DNA of 64,000 bases from Rhodoglobus sp. (GTDB taxonomy: Bacteria; Actinomycetota; Actinomycetes; Actinomycetales; Microbacteriaceae). The notes under the pieces were generated by a model. The model did not search any database and had not been told where the DNA came from. It saw only the letters and a list, made by a program, of their open reading frames with translations. The stretch's first letter is position 1; each line of letters begins with the position of its first letter. Shown here in pieces: positions 52,989-61,594 of the stretch. The stretch is taken from contig JAODAQ010000035.1 of assembly GCA_025463515.1 (NCBI GenBank), positions 62,001-126,000 on the forward strand. The letters are read 5' to 3'. The position numbers and the translations under genes were made by a program.

Positions 52989-53614
52989 AGCTGTTTCTCC
53001 TTGACCACGAACAGGCGGTAGCCGCCGGGCTCGAGGGCTCTCCAGCGGTGGGGAGTGCCCCCAACGTAGTAGAGCGAATCGCCCTCGACCAAGACCGAGA
53101 CGCCCTGCTCCCCCAGATCGACCTCGACGGAGCCTTCGACGACGTGGATGAACTCGTCCTCATCGTGCACGAAGAAGTCGCCGGCCTGCTGGTTGGAGCC
53201 CCGGAACTCCATGGGGTGGAAGCTGCGGGTGCCGTGCACGAGCATCCGGGCCTCGCCCTCGCCGTAGTGTCCGCGCGTGCCCTCGGCCGCACGAACGAGG
53301 GTGGAGGTGGTGTCGTCGCCGCCCGCCAGCAGTTCGAGCTGGCTGCTGCCGAGGGCGCGCGCGATCCGCTCGAGCGAGACCATGCTGGGCCTCGCGCGCC
53401 CGCGCTCGAGCTGGCTGAGGAAGGGGTGCGACAGGTCGCACAGCGCGCCCAGCTCTTCGAGTGTGAGGCCGCGAGCGCGGCGGAGCGCACGGATGCGGGA
53501 GCCGACCTGAATGGCCTGCCTGTCGATGGCGGCGTCGAGCGCTGTGACGATGTCCTCCTCGTTCCTCGTGAATTCGTACCACGGCGATGCAGGGAGCGAG
53601 CTGCAAATTAACAC
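52985..53614 (-). CDS. XRE-family regulator with cupin domain
   Basis: A 209-residue PuuR-like regulator: helix-turn-helix at about 37-78 (LTLEELGALCDLSHPFLSQLERGRARPS), then a cupin effector domain (about 130-205, DFFVHDEDEFIHVVEGSVEVDL, DSLYYVGGTPHRW). The first possible start is GTG 53614, with no clear ribosome site. GAGGAGG lies inside the frame near 53560, but the next codons are ATC and GTC, so the true start is uncertain. Divergent from the amidohydrolase/ABC operon, which it probably controls via the dyad at 53667. Confidence 0.85.
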   Translation of the reverse strand: MLICSSLPASPWYEFTRNEEDIVTALDAAIDRQAIQVGSRIRALRRARGLTLEELGALCDLSHPFLSQLERGRARPSMVSLERIARALGSSQLELLAGGDDTTSTLVRAAEGTRGHYGEGEARMLVHGTRSFHPMEFRGSNQQAGDFFVHDEDEFIHVVEGSVEVDLGEQGVSVLVEGDSLYYVGGTPHRWRALEPGGYRLFVVKEKQL

Positions 53615-53666
53615 GTCGAAATGATCACGTCACACGCCCGAAACGCGGCGCTCTTAGATTCGGTCC

Positions 53667-53683
53667 TGTTGATCCCATCAACA
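53667..53683. promoter_or_regulatory. putative operator for the XRE-cupin regulator
   Basis: TGTTGATCCCATCAACA: perfect 7-bp arms around CCC, in the 136-bp gap between the regulator and the amidohydrolase gene. It is the only clear dyad there. Confidence 0.5.
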
Positions 53684-53750
53684 TTCCCGTGCAGCCGACT
53701 CAACGGTGCGGATGCTGCATCCAGCCACTTCCAGCCCTGGAGTCCGCACC

Positions 53751-54995
53751 GTGACCACTCTTCCCCAACAGCTCTCGCTGCTGAGGAACGCCCTGCTCCC
53801 GGACGGCTCGCTCGTCGACGTCGAGCTCATCGAGGACATCGTCCGTGCAGTGCGGCCGGCCGAGCCGGAGGTCGCGGCCGGCGGCGACTCCGTCATCGAC
53901 CTGAGCGGCTTCATGCTGCTGACCGCCCCCGCCGAGCCGCACGCGCACCTCGACAAGGCACTCTCCTGGGACCTCATCAACCCGCCGGCCGGCGACCTCG
54001 TGAAGGCCATCGAGTCGTGGCGCGCGTACTCCTCCGAGATGACCGTCGAGAGCATCGCCGACCGTGCTCGCACGGCCGCCGTCGGAATGCTGCGCAACGG
54101 CACCACGGCCGTGCGGTGCCACGTCGACATCCTGATCGGCGACGACCCGCTGCGCGGGGTGCGGGCCCTCACACAGGTTCGGGCCGAGCTCGCCCACCTC
54201 ATGGACATCGAGCTCGTCGCGCTCGCCGCATCAGACATCCCGGATGCCTCGATCGAGGCCGCGCTCGACCTCGGAGTCGATCTCGTGGGCGGCGCGCCGC
54301 ACCTCTCCCCCGTGCCGCTGGACGACCTCCGGCGCCTGCTGGCGCTCGCCGAGCGCCGGGGCCTCGGCGTCGACCTGCACACCGACGAGGGCCTGACGGG
54401 CGACCCGACCATCCTCGAGTTCGCCCGGATCGTGAAGGACTGGACGGTCCCGGTCTCGGCCGGCCACTGCGTGCGGCTCGGCACGCTCGAGGCGGCGGAG
54501 CTCGACGAGGTGATCGCCGCGGTGCTCGGCGCCGACATCGGCATCATCTCGCTGCCCATCACCAACCTGTACCTGCAGGGCTGGGAGCACCCGGTGTCCA
54601 CACCCCGCGGTCTCACAGCCCTGCGTCCACTCCTCGACGCGGGCGTCCGCGTCGGGGCCGGTGCCGACAACGTCCGCGACCCGTTCAACCCCGTGGGCCG
54701 CAGCGATGCCCTGGAGACGGCGTCTCTGCTCGTCACCGCCGGGCACCTCTCCCTCGAGGAGGCGTACGCCGCGGTGAGCGAAGGCGCGCGCTCGGTCATG
54801 AATCTCCCCCGGGCCGGCGTGAGGGTCGGCGCGCGGGCGGAACTCCTCGCGGTGCGCGGGTCGAGCCTCTCGGATGTCATCGCGAACGCCTCGGCAGACC
54901 GCTTCGTCATCCATGCAGGCTCGCTCGTGGCACGCAGCGAGGTCAGCTACACCGTCGCATCCCCCATCCGCACACCCATCCTCGAAACGAGGTGA
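53751..54995 (+). CDS. cytosine deaminase-like amidohydrolase
   Basis: A 414-residue metal-dependent hydrolase of the cytosine deaminase/N-isopropylammelide hydrolase branch. All expected ligands are seen: H64 and H66 in PHAHLDKA, H210 with the acid in HTDEG, H239 in AGHCV and D306 in GADNVRDPF. It acts on a cyclic amidine or amide (cytosine, creatinine, isocytosine, triazines in relatives). GTG 53751 has GGAG 9 nt upstream and fits the family N-terminus better than an earlier ATG at 53706. First gene of the heterocycle operon. Confidence 0.88.
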   Translation: MTTLPQQLSLLRNALLPDGSLVDVELIEDIVRAVRPAEPEVAAGGDSVIDLSGFMLLTAPAEPHAHLDKALSWDLINPPAGDLVKAIESWRAYSSEMTVESIADRARTAAVGMLRNGTTAVRCHVDILIGDDPLRGVRALTQVRAELAHLMDIELVALAASDIPDASIEAALDLGVDLVGGAPHLSPVPLDDLRRLLALAERRGLGVDLHTDEGLTGDPTILEFARIVKDWTVPVSAGHCVRLGTLEAAELDEVIAAVLGADIGIISLPITNLYLQGWEHPVSTPRGLTALRPLLDAGVRVGAGADNVRDPFNPVGRSDALETASLLVTAGHLSLEEAYAAVSEGARSVMNLPRAGVRVGARAELLAVRGSSLSDVIANASADRFVIHAGSLVARSEVSYTVASPIRTPILETR

Positions 54996-55004
54996 CACCC
55001 CACC

Positions 55005-55763
55005 ATGCCCACCGCTACAGCAACAGCAACAGCAACCCTGCTCGATTTCAGCGACGTGCAGATGACCTTCCCCGACGGCACAGTCGCCCTCTCCGGAATC
55101 GACCTGACCGTCAAGCGCGGCGAGTTCGTGACCGTCGTCGGCCCCTCCGGCTGCGGCAAATCGACCCTGCTGCGCATCGCCTCCGGGCTCGAGACCGCCT
55201 CGCACGGCAGCGTCGAGCTGGCGACCGACCGCATCGGCTACGTCTTCCAGGATGCGACGCTGCTGCCCTGGCGCAGCGTGCAGTCGAACGTCGAACTGCT
55301 CGCGGAGCTGCACGGCACCCCCAAGGCCGACCGCCTCGCTAAGGCCAAGGAGGCGATCGACCTCGTCGGCCTGACGGGCTTCGAGAAGCACCTCCCCCGC
55401 GCGCTCTCGGGCGGCATGCGCATGCGCACCTCGCTCGCGCGGTCACTCACCCTCGACCCCGAGATCTTCCTGTTCGACGAGCCGTTCGGCGCGCTCGACG
55501 AGATCACGCGCGAGCGCCTCAACGACGAGCTGCTCAGGCTGTTCGCCGAGAAGCAGTTCGCCGGGCTGTTCATCACGCACTCGGTCTCCGAGGCCGTGTA
55601 CCTCTCCACCAAGGTCATCGTCATGTCGGGCCGCCCGGGCAAGATCGTCGACACCTTCGAGGTGCCGTTCGCGATGCCCCGCGACCCCGAGATCCGCTTC
55701 ACGGGCGAGTTCGCCGGCCTCGTCGGCAAGGTGTCGCACGCACTGCGAGAGGGGCACCACTGA
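55005..55763 (+). CDS. ABC importer ATPase (nitrate/sulfonate/taurine type)
   Basis: 252-residue ATPase: Walker A GPSGCGKST, signature LSGGMRMRT, Walker B IFLFDEPFGALDE, switch histidine in FITHSVSEA. Closest in layout to SsuB/TauB/NrtD and pyrimidine-precursor (ThiZ-like) importers. The Met is followed by an alternating Thr-Ala stretch (PTATATATATLL) coded by a short ACA/GCA repeat. Stop and next start overlap (TGATG). Confidence 0.94.
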   Translation: MPTATATATATLLDFSDVQMTFPDGTVALSGIDLTVKRGEFVTVVGPSGCGKSTLLRIASGLETASHGSVELATDRIGYVFQDATLLPWRSVQSNVELLAELHGTPKADRLAKAKEAIDLVGLTGFEKHLPRALSGGMRMRTSLARSLTLDPEIFLFDEPFGALDEITRERLNDELLRLFAEKQFAGLFITHSVSEAVYLSTKVIVMSGRPGKIVDTFEVPFAMPRDPEIRFTGEFAGLVGKVSHALREGHH

Positions 55764-56572
55764 TGGCCGACTCCCCCGAGCTCGTCACCCGGCGGCGCCG
55801 CGGGCGCCCCCGCGTCTCGACCTGGGCGCCCCCGATCGCGCTGCTCGCCCTGATCGTCGGCATCGCCTATGTCGCCAACGCCCTGCTCGGCAAGCGCGCG
55901 TTCCTGCTGCCGCGGCCCGACCAGGTGTTCGCGGTCTACGTGAGCCCCAAGAACGGGCCGGCGATCTTCGAGTCGCTGCTGCACACGACCGAGGTCGCCC
56001 TGGTCGGGCTCGCGATCGCGATCGCGCTCGGGGTGCTGTGGGCGATCGCCATGAACACCGCGAAGTGGGTGGAGCGCACGACCCTGCCGTACGCGATCAT
56101 CCTGCAGAGCATCCCGATTCTCGCTGTCGTTCCTCTGATCGGGTTCTGGTTCGGCTACGACTTCGTGGCGCGGGTCATCGTCTGCGTGCTCATCGCGCTG
56201 TTCCCGATGACCTCGAACACGCTGTTCGGGCTGCAGTCGGTCGACAGGTCGCACAAGGAGCTGTTCCGGCTGCAGGGCGCCTCGCGCTGGACGGTCCTCA
56301 CCAAGCTCGAGCTGCCCACGGCGCTCCCGGCGATCTTCGCGGGCGCGCGCATCTCGGCCGGCCTCTCGGTGGTCGGCGCGATCGTCGGCGACTTCTTCTT
56401 CCAGCGCGGCACGCCCGGCATCGGCGCGCTCATCTCGAAGTTCGGCGCGCGGCTGCAGTCGCCGGAGCTGTTCGCCTCGATCCTCGTCGCCTCGCTGTTC
56501 GGCGTCGTCGTCTACCTGTTCTTCCAGTGGCTCGGCCGCCGTGCGGTCGGCAAGTGGTACGACTTCGGCTGA
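55763..56572 (+). CDS. ABC importer permease (nitrate/sulfonate/taurine type)
   Basis: 269-residue inner-membrane permease of the SsuC/TauC class with about six helices. The cytoplasmic coupling loop reads KELFRLQGASRWTVLTKLELP, and ISAGLSVVGAIVGDFF follows, as in that class. Pairs with the adjoining ATPase and the binding protein at 56633. Likely imports a small nitrogen-containing anion or heterocycle. Confidence 0.93.
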   Translation: MADSPELVTRRRRGRPRVSTWAPPIALLALIVGIAYVANALLGKRAFLLPRPDQVFAVYVSPKNGPAIFESLLHTTEVALVGLAIAIALGVLWAIAMNTAKWVERTTLPYAIILQSIPILAVVPLIGFWFGYDFVARVIVCVLIALFPMTSNTLFGLQSVDRSHKELFRLQGASRWTVLTKLELPTALPAIFAGARISAGLSVVGAIVGDFFFQRGTPGIGALISKFGARLQSPELFASILVASLFGVVVYLFFQWLGRRAVGKWYDFG

Positions 56573-56632
56573 TCCGGACACCTGAACCTCCCCTGACCCC
56601 CTGCAATCACACACAACACAGAAGGAGATCCA

Positions 56633-57796
56633 ATGCGCAACACCCGTACGCGTGCGATCATCGTGACCGGCCTCGTCGCCGGCTCGATGGCGCTCGCCGC
56701 TTGTAGCACCCCCGCCCCCGAGCCCACCGAAGGCGCAGGCGATCTCACCATCGGATCGGTCGACCTCGCAGCAGCCGGTTGCCCGACCGACATCAAGATC
56801 CAGACGGACTGGAACCCGGAGTCGGAGCACGGCCACCTGTACCAGCTGCTCGGCGACGACTACACGATCGACGACTCGGTCAAGTCGGTGACCGGCCCGC
56901 TCATGGCCTCCGGCGAGTACACCGGCGTGGATGTCACGATCCTCGCGGGCGGCCCGGCTGTCGGGTTCGCCCAGCCGAACGCCCAGCTCTACGCGGACCC
57001 GTCGATCTTCATGGCATACGTGGGCACCGACGAGGCGATCGCCCACTCCGGCGACCTGCCCACCGTCGGCGTCTTCGCTCCCCTGGAGAAGGACCCGCAG
57101 ATGATCATGTGGGACCCGGAGACCTACCCTGACGTCGAGTCGATCGCCGACCTCGGCAAGGCGGGCGCCACGATCCGCGTCTTCGGCGGCGGCACCTACA
57201 TCGACTACTTCGTCGGTGCCGGTGTGCTCTCGGCCGACCAGATCGACTCCACCTACGACGGGCTCCCCGCCGTGTTCGTGAGCGAGGGCGGCAAGATCGC
57301 CCAGCAGGGCTTCGCCTCCGCCGAGCCGTACATCTACGAGAACGAGGTCGCCGACTGGGCCAAGCCGGTCAAGTACCAGCTGATCAACGACGCGGGCTAC
57401 CCCAAGTACGCGGCAGTCATGTCGGTCATCCCGGAGAACATCGACACGTACAAGGACTGCCTCACGGCTCTCGTCCCGGTGCTGCAGCAGGCCGAGCTCG
57501 ACTTCTTCGCGTCGCCCGACGCGACGAACGCGCTCATCCTGAAGCTCGTCGACGCGTACGACACCGGCTGGGTCTACAGCCAGGGCGTCGCTGACTACTC
57601 GGTGAAGACGCTGAAGGACGAGCTCGTCGGCAACGGCGAGGACGACACCCTCGGCAACCTCGATGATGCCCGTGTGAAGGCGCTGTACGACATCGTGCTC
57701 CCGATCTACACGGCTGGCGGCCTCCCGGTCGCCGACGGCGTGCAGCCGACGGACATCTACACCAACGAGTTCATCGACCCGTCGATCGGCTTCTAG
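56633..57796 (+). CDS. ABC importer binding lipoprotein (NMT1/SsuA-like)
   Basis: 387-residue lipoprotein with lipobox LAAC (cysteine 24). The body resembles the NMT1/THI5-like binding proteins that bind thiamine-pyrimidine precursors, taurine or similar compounds: KIQTDWNPESEHGHLYQL at the start of the mature domain and TILAGGPAVGFAQPNA. GAAGGAG precedes the ATG at good distance. Ligand unknown; the downstream catabolic enzymes presumably act on it. Confidence 0.9.
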   Translation: MRNTRTRAIIVTGLVAGSMALAACSTPAPEPTEGAGDLTIGSVDLAAAGCPTDIKIQTDWNPESEHGHLYQLLGDDYTIDDSVKSVTGPLMASGEYTGVDVTILAGGPAVGFAQPNAQLYADPSIFMAYVGTDEAIAHSGDLPTVGVFAPLEKDPQMIMWDPETYPDVESIADLGKAGATIRVFGGGTYIDYFVGAGVLSADQIDSTYDGLPAVFVSEGGKIAQQGFASAEPYIYENEVADWAKPVKYQLINDAGYPKYAAVMSVIPENIDTYKDCLTALVPVLQQAELDFFASPDATNALILKLVDAYDTGWVYSQGVADYSVKTLKDELVGNGEDDTLGNLDDARVKALYDIVLPIYTAGGLPVADGVQPTDIYTNEFIDPSIGF

Positions 57797-57806
57797 GTAA
57801 CAGCCG

Positions 57807-58565
57807 ATGACAACCCCGCCAGTGACCCCAGGCCGTCTCGACGGCAAGCGCGTCATCGTCACTGGCGGGGCCCGAGGCATCGGGGGCGAGATCGCCTCCC
57901 GCTTCGCGGTCGAGGGTGCTCGGGTGAGCATCCTCGACCGCCTGGTCGACTCGGGCTCGCGGCACGCCGAGGAGATCGGCGGCACATTCCACGAGGTCGA
58001 CCTGCTCGATCCCCTCGCCACCGAGGCGGTCACCCAGGCCGCGGTGGACGCCCTGGGCGGTGTCGACGTGCTCGTCAACAGCGCGGGCATCCTCAGATTC
58101 ACGCCTCTTCTCGACCTGACAGTGCAGGACTGGAACGAGACGTTCTCGATCAACACGCGCGCCATGCTCACGACCATGCAGGTCAGCGTGCGCGCCATGA
58201 TCTCCGCCGGTACCGGCGGCAAGATCATCAATCTCGCCTCCATGGCGGCCAAGAAGGGCGGCGCGGGCGAAGGCGCATACCCGCCCTCCAAGGCCGCCGT
58301 GGTTGCGTTGACCCGCATGGCGGCGCTGGAGTGGGGATGCCACGGCATCACCGCGAACTCGCTCTGCCCCGGCTACATCCTCACCGAGATGGGCGCCGCC
58401 ACCCGCACCCAGGCGGACATCGACACCTGGTCGGCGTACTCGCCGCTCGGGCGCCTCGGCGAGACGTCGGATGTCGCAGCGGTCGCCCTCTTCCTCGCCA
58501 GCCCCGATTCCGACTACCTCACCGGCCAGGCCATCAACGTCACCGGTGGAATGGTCATGCACTAA
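57807..58565 (+). CDS. SDR-family oxidoreductase
   Basis: 252-residue classical short-chain dehydrogenase. TGGARGIGGE near residue 17, VNSAGILRF, catalytic serine in NLASMAA and YPPSK (YxxxK), closing NVTGGMVMH. It begins 10 nt after the binding-protein stop, inside the heterocycle operon. Substrate unknown. Confidence 0.92.
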   Translation: MTTPPVTPGRLDGKRVIVTGGARGIGGEIASRFAVEGARVSILDRLVDSGSRHAEEIGGTFHEVDLLDPLATEAVTQAAVDALGGVDVLVNSAGILRFTPLLDLTVQDWNETFSINTRAMLTTMQVSVRAMISAGTGGKIINLASMAAKKGGAGEGAYPPSKAAVVALTRMAALEWGCHGITANSLCPGYILTEMGAATRTQADIDTWSAYSPLGRLGETSDVAAVALFLASPDSDYLTGQAINVTGGMVMH

Positions 58566-58572
58566 GGAACAC

Positions 58573-59874
58573 ATGAACCTCGAAGAAGAACTCCGCTCGC
58601 TCCTCGGCGAGAAGGGCGTGAGCGTGGAGCTCGCCGCCCGCGAGAAGGCCTCCGTCGACGGCGCGCGGATGTCGCCCGTCATCGCCGAGCAACTGCCGCT
58701 CGGCTTCGCGGACCTCGTCGCCTACCCCGCCACCGCCGAGGAGATCGCGCTCGCGGTGGGCGCGGCCGTGCGCCACGGCGTGCCCATCACCCCGCGCGGC
58801 AAGGGCACCGGCAACTACGGCCAGGGCATCCCGATGTCGGGCGGGCTCGTGCTCGACCTGTCGCGCGCCCGTGAGATCGTCGAGGTCGGCGACGGCTTCA
58901 TCACCGCCGAGGCGGGGGCGACCATGGTGTCGCTGGAGACCGCGGCCTGGAAGTCGGGCCAGCAGCTGCTCATGTATCCCTCGACCGCCCAGTCGTCGAT
59001 CGGCGGCTTCATCTCGGGCGGCTCCGGGGGCACCGGCTCGATCAAGCACGGCATGCTGCACCACGGCTACGTTCTCGCGCTCGACGTCGTGCACGGCGTG
59101 CCGGATGCCGCGCTGGTGCATGTCGACGGCGAGGCGGCCGAGCCGTACATCCACAACTACGGCACGGCCGGCATCATCGCGCGGGCCACCGTTGCGCTCG
59201 AACCGCTGCAGGAGTGGCGGGGGTTCTACGCGAGCTTCCCGACCTTCGAGGGCGCGCTGTCGGTCATCCGGCCGTTCGCCGATCTCGAGCCGACCCCGCG
59301 CCTGGTCTCCGCCGACCTGCCCACCCTCGCCGACGCGCTGCCGGATGACCCGGCCATCGTCAAGGGACGGGCCTCGTTGCGCGGCATCCTCGACGCGGCC
59401 TCCGTCCCCGAGGCGACCCGGCTCGTGGAGGCCGCGGGCGGCACCGTGGAGGACGTGCGCGAGGGGCCGCAGGCCTCGATGAAGCTCAGCATGCTCAGCT
59501 ACAACCACCCGATCGAGTGGTTGCAGAAGTCCGACCCGAACCGCTACTTCCACGTCGAGGTCTCGGGCGACGCGCTGGTGGACCGCATCGACGAGGTGCA
59601 CGCGGTCTACCGTGGAGGGATGCTGCACATCGAGGCCCAGAAGGGCAGGCCGATCGGGATGCTCGTGGGCGAGTACGAGTCGGCGGAGGAGGTCTTCGCG
59701 GGCTTCGAGAGGCTCGCCGCCCTCGGCGTCGGGTACCACAACCCGCACCAGTGGTTCGTGGACTACGAGCCCGACCGCACGGTTCTCGTGGCGAAGACGA
59801 CAGACCCGCAGAACCTCCTCAACCCGGGCAAGCTGAAGGCGAAGCCGCCGGTCGCGACGGGCTCGCAGCTGTGA
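58573..59874 (+). CDS. FAD-binding (PCMH-type) oxidase/dehydrogenase
   Basis: 433-residue flavoprotein of the GlcD/vanillyl-alcohol-oxidase fold. The FAD-binding PCMH domain includes PRGKGTGNYGQGIPMSGG (about 77-94), IGGFISGGSGGTGS and YGTAGIIARATVALEP; the C-terminus DPQNLLNPGKLK is the usual ending. AAGGAACAC precedes the ATG. It overlaps the creatininase-family gene by 4 nt (GTGA). Oxidises a hydroxyl or amine group of an unknown substrate. Confidence 0.9.
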   Translation: MNLEEELRSLLGEKGVSVELAAREKASVDGARMSPVIAEQLPLGFADLVAYPATAEEIALAVGAAVRHGVPITPRGKGTGNYGQGIPMSGGLVLDLSRAREIVEVGDGFITAEAGATMVSLETAAWKSGQQLLMYPSTAQSSIGGFISGGSGGTGSIKHGMLHHGYVLALDVVHGVPDAALVHVDGEAAEPYIHNYGTAGIIARATVALEPLQEWRGFYASFPTFEGALSVIRPFADLEPTPRLVSADLPTLADALPDDPAIVKGRASLRGILDAASVPEATRLVEAAGGTVEDVREGPQASMKLSMLSYNHPIEWLQKSDPNRYFHVEVSGDALVDRIDEVHAVYRGGMLHIEAQKGRPIGMLVGEYESAEEVFAGFERLAALGVGYHNPHQWFVDYEPDRTVLVAKTTDPQNLLNPGKLKAKPPVATGSQL

Positions 59875-60638
59875 CCCGGGAGCTGCACGAGCTCGCGGGT
59901 CCTTCGCTCGCGTCGACGCTCACTGCCGACTCGATCATCGTGCTGCCCACCGGCTCGATCGAGCACCACGGCCCGCACCTCCCACTCGCCACCGACCTGA
60001 TCCTCGCCGACCTCATGTCGTCGAAGATCGTCGATGCCGCGGTCGCCACCGGCCTCGACGTGTGGCGGCTGGCACCGCTGGCCTACACGAAGTCCGACGA
60101 GCACCACTGGGCGCCGGGCACGATGTGGGTCTCGTGGGACACGCTCATGCGCACCCTCGTCGACCTCGGCCGCTCCGTCGCCAACACCCCCGCTCGCACC
60201 TTGGTCTTCTACAACGGCCACGGCGGCAACACCGCGCTGCTCATGGTCGCGCTTCGCGAGCTGCACATCCAGTTCGGGCTGCGCACGTTCCTGATGAACG
60301 CCGGCATGCCCGCGGGCGACGGCGTGAACGGCCCGGATGAGCGCGGCTTCGGCATCCACGGCGGCCACGGCGAGACCTCCATGGTGATGGCGCTGCGGCC
60401 CGAGCTGGTCAACCTCTCTCTGGCGTCGCGCGCCGTTCCCGACCAGATCGCGGACTTCGAGCACGTCAAGTTCAACGGCGGCTCAGTCGCGTTCGGCTGG
60501 CAGTCCGACGACTTCGGCCCGTCGGGCGTGATCGGCGACCCGACGGAGGCTTCTGCGGCGTGGGGGCTTCACCTCGTGGCAGCCTCGACCGCCCAGGGCG
60601 TCGCCGAGCTCGCCGAGATCGCCAGGTTCAACAAGTGA
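59871..60638 (+). CDS. creatininase-family amidohydrolase
   Basis: 255-residue metal-dependent hydrolase of the creatininase family. Metal-ligand motifs are PTGSIEHHGPHLPLATD near residue 26, NGHGGN near residue 115 and HGGHGETSM. Relatives open creatinine, cleave formamidopyrimidine-type amides, or (MftE) act on mycofactocin precursor. Start GTG 59871 and stop both lie in 4-nt overlaps, coupling it to the FAD oxidase and the PNPOx-like gene. Confidence 0.92.
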   Translation: MTRELHELAGPSLASTLTADSIIVLPTGSIEHHGPHLPLATDLILADLMSSKIVDAAVATGLDVWRLAPLAYTKSDEHHWAPGTMWVSWDTLMRTLVDLGRSVANTPARTLVFYNGHGGNTALLMVALRELHIQFGLRTFLMNAGMPAGDGVNGPDERGFGIHGGHGETSMVMALRPELVNLSLASRAVPDQIADFEHVKFNGGSVAFGWQSDDFGPSGVIGDPTEASAAWGLHLVAASTAQGVAELAEIARFNK

Positions 60639-61177
60639 CCCTCCCGCTGCTCGACGAGTGGCTGCCCGACAATTCGGTGCTCGAGCGGCCGCAGATGATC
60701 CTGTCCACGGTCTCCCAGGGCGCTCCGGATGCCCGCACCGTACTTCTCAGTGAGCACGACGCCGAGGGACTCTACTTCCACACCGACAGCCGCTCGCGCA
60801 AGGTCGCGGACATCGCGGCGAACCCCGCGGTCGCCCTCACCTTCCTCTGGCCGAACTTCACCCGGCAGCTCGTGGTGCAGGGGCTCGCGTCGGTGGCACC
60901 GCCTGCCGAGCAGGCAACCGCATTCGAGCGCCGATCGCCGTACCTGAAGCAGCTCGCGTGGCTGAACTCCCCCGAGTTCGCGCAGCTGCCGCTCGCTTCC
61001 CGGGTCGAGGCGTGGGCCGCGTTCGACGTGCCCGCCGACCCGCCCCCGACGTGGATCGGCTTCCTCGTGCGCCCGACCCGCCTCACGTTCTGGACGAGCA
61101 ACGCGGAGGCCGCCTCCCGGCGCGACGAGTACACCCTCGCCGACGGCGAGTGGGTGCTGACCCACCTGGCCGGTTGA
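60635..61177 (+). CDS. pyridoxamine-5'-phosphate-oxidase-like flavoprotein
   Basis: 180-residue split-barrel FMN protein. RTVLLSEHDAEGLYFHTDSRSRKVADI and PAVALTFLWPNFTRQLVVQGLA correspond to the FMN-phosphate site of PNPOx; the end is RRDEYTLADGEWVLTHLAG. It is shorter than PdxH (about 215) and lacks its full C-terminus, so it is probably a related flavoprotein rather than the vitamin B6 enzyme. Last gene of the operon. Its final codons GG-TTGA lie in the repeat arm at 61172. Confidence 0.82.
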   Translation: MTLPLLDEWLPDNSVLERPQMILSTVSQGAPDARTVLLSEHDAEGLYFHTDSRSRKVADIAANPAVALTFLWPNFTRQLVVQGLASVAPPAEQATAFERRSPYLKQLAWLNSPEFAQLPLASRVEAWAAFDVPADPPPTWIGFLVRPTRLTFWTSNAEAASRRDEYTLADGEWVLTHLAG

Positions 61178-61207
61178 GTAAGGCGCTCCAGCGCCTGTAT
61201 CGAAACC
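61172..61207. repeat. palindromic repeat, locus 5 (single left arm)
   Basis: A lone 36-bp left arm, differing from the arm at 51960-51995 at one base in the loop. No right arm is found before the lipoprotein gene. It lies between convergent genes and supplies the stop of the PNPOx-like gene. Confidence 0.88.
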
Positions 61208-61231
61208 TCAAGACAGGCAAGGAGCCAAGGG

Positions 61232-61594
61232 CTAGGGCTGCACCAGTTCGAACGACGTGACCTGCGCCGTTAGCGTCTGTGCCGACAGGTCAATCGTGAC
61301 GTCGCAACTCCAGTCGTAGACGACCAGCCTCCCATCGCGCACCTGCGTTTCGCCTTGAACCAGAAGTGTGCGCGGGGCCTCGCTCGTGACCTCGGCTGTG
61401 ATATTCCTGGCCCAGATCGTGGCTACTGGACCATCGTCATTGCGAAGTTTGGCGGCCATTGCGACAGATGCACAGGCGCCAACTTCGCGATCGTAGGGGC
61501 CCGAGTAGTCGACACCAGTCTCGTCGAACTCAGCGCAGCCGGACAGCAGTACGGCCAGTGCAATGCCGCTCGTGGCGAGGCCCAGGGGTTTCAT
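61232..61594 (-). CDS. small lipoprotein of unknown function
   Basis: 120-residue exported lipoprotein, signal peptide with lipobox LSGC (cysteine 20), then a mostly beta-like domain with two cysteines (GACASVAM and DWSCDVTI) that could form a disulfide. No recognised domain. Its codon use is less GC-extreme than its neighbours, a hint of separate origin. ATG 61594 overlaps the upstream stop (ATGA); a GTG at 61603 is an alternative start. Confidence 0.7.
   Translation of the reverse strand: MKPLGLATSGIALAVLLSGCAEFDETGVDYSGPYDREVGACASVAMAAKLRNDDGPVATIWARNITAEVTSEAPRTLLVQGETQVRDGRLVVYDWSCDVTIDLSAQTLTAQVTSFELVQP

Noticed and set aside
55238-58351. A 1037-codon open frame on the minus strand across the ABC importer, binding protein and SDR genes
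   Set aside because: Low-complexity composition typical of antisense frames in GC-rich DNA; the plus strand has well-conserved genes with ribosome sites.
59871-60638. Calling the creatininase-family gene mftE (mycofactocin)
   Set aside because: No mycofactocin precursor, radical SAM or glycosyltransferase gene is nearby.
60635-61177. Calling the PNPOx-like gene pdxH
   Set aside because: The protein is shorter than PdxH, lacks its C-terminal substrate segment and lies in a catabolic operon.
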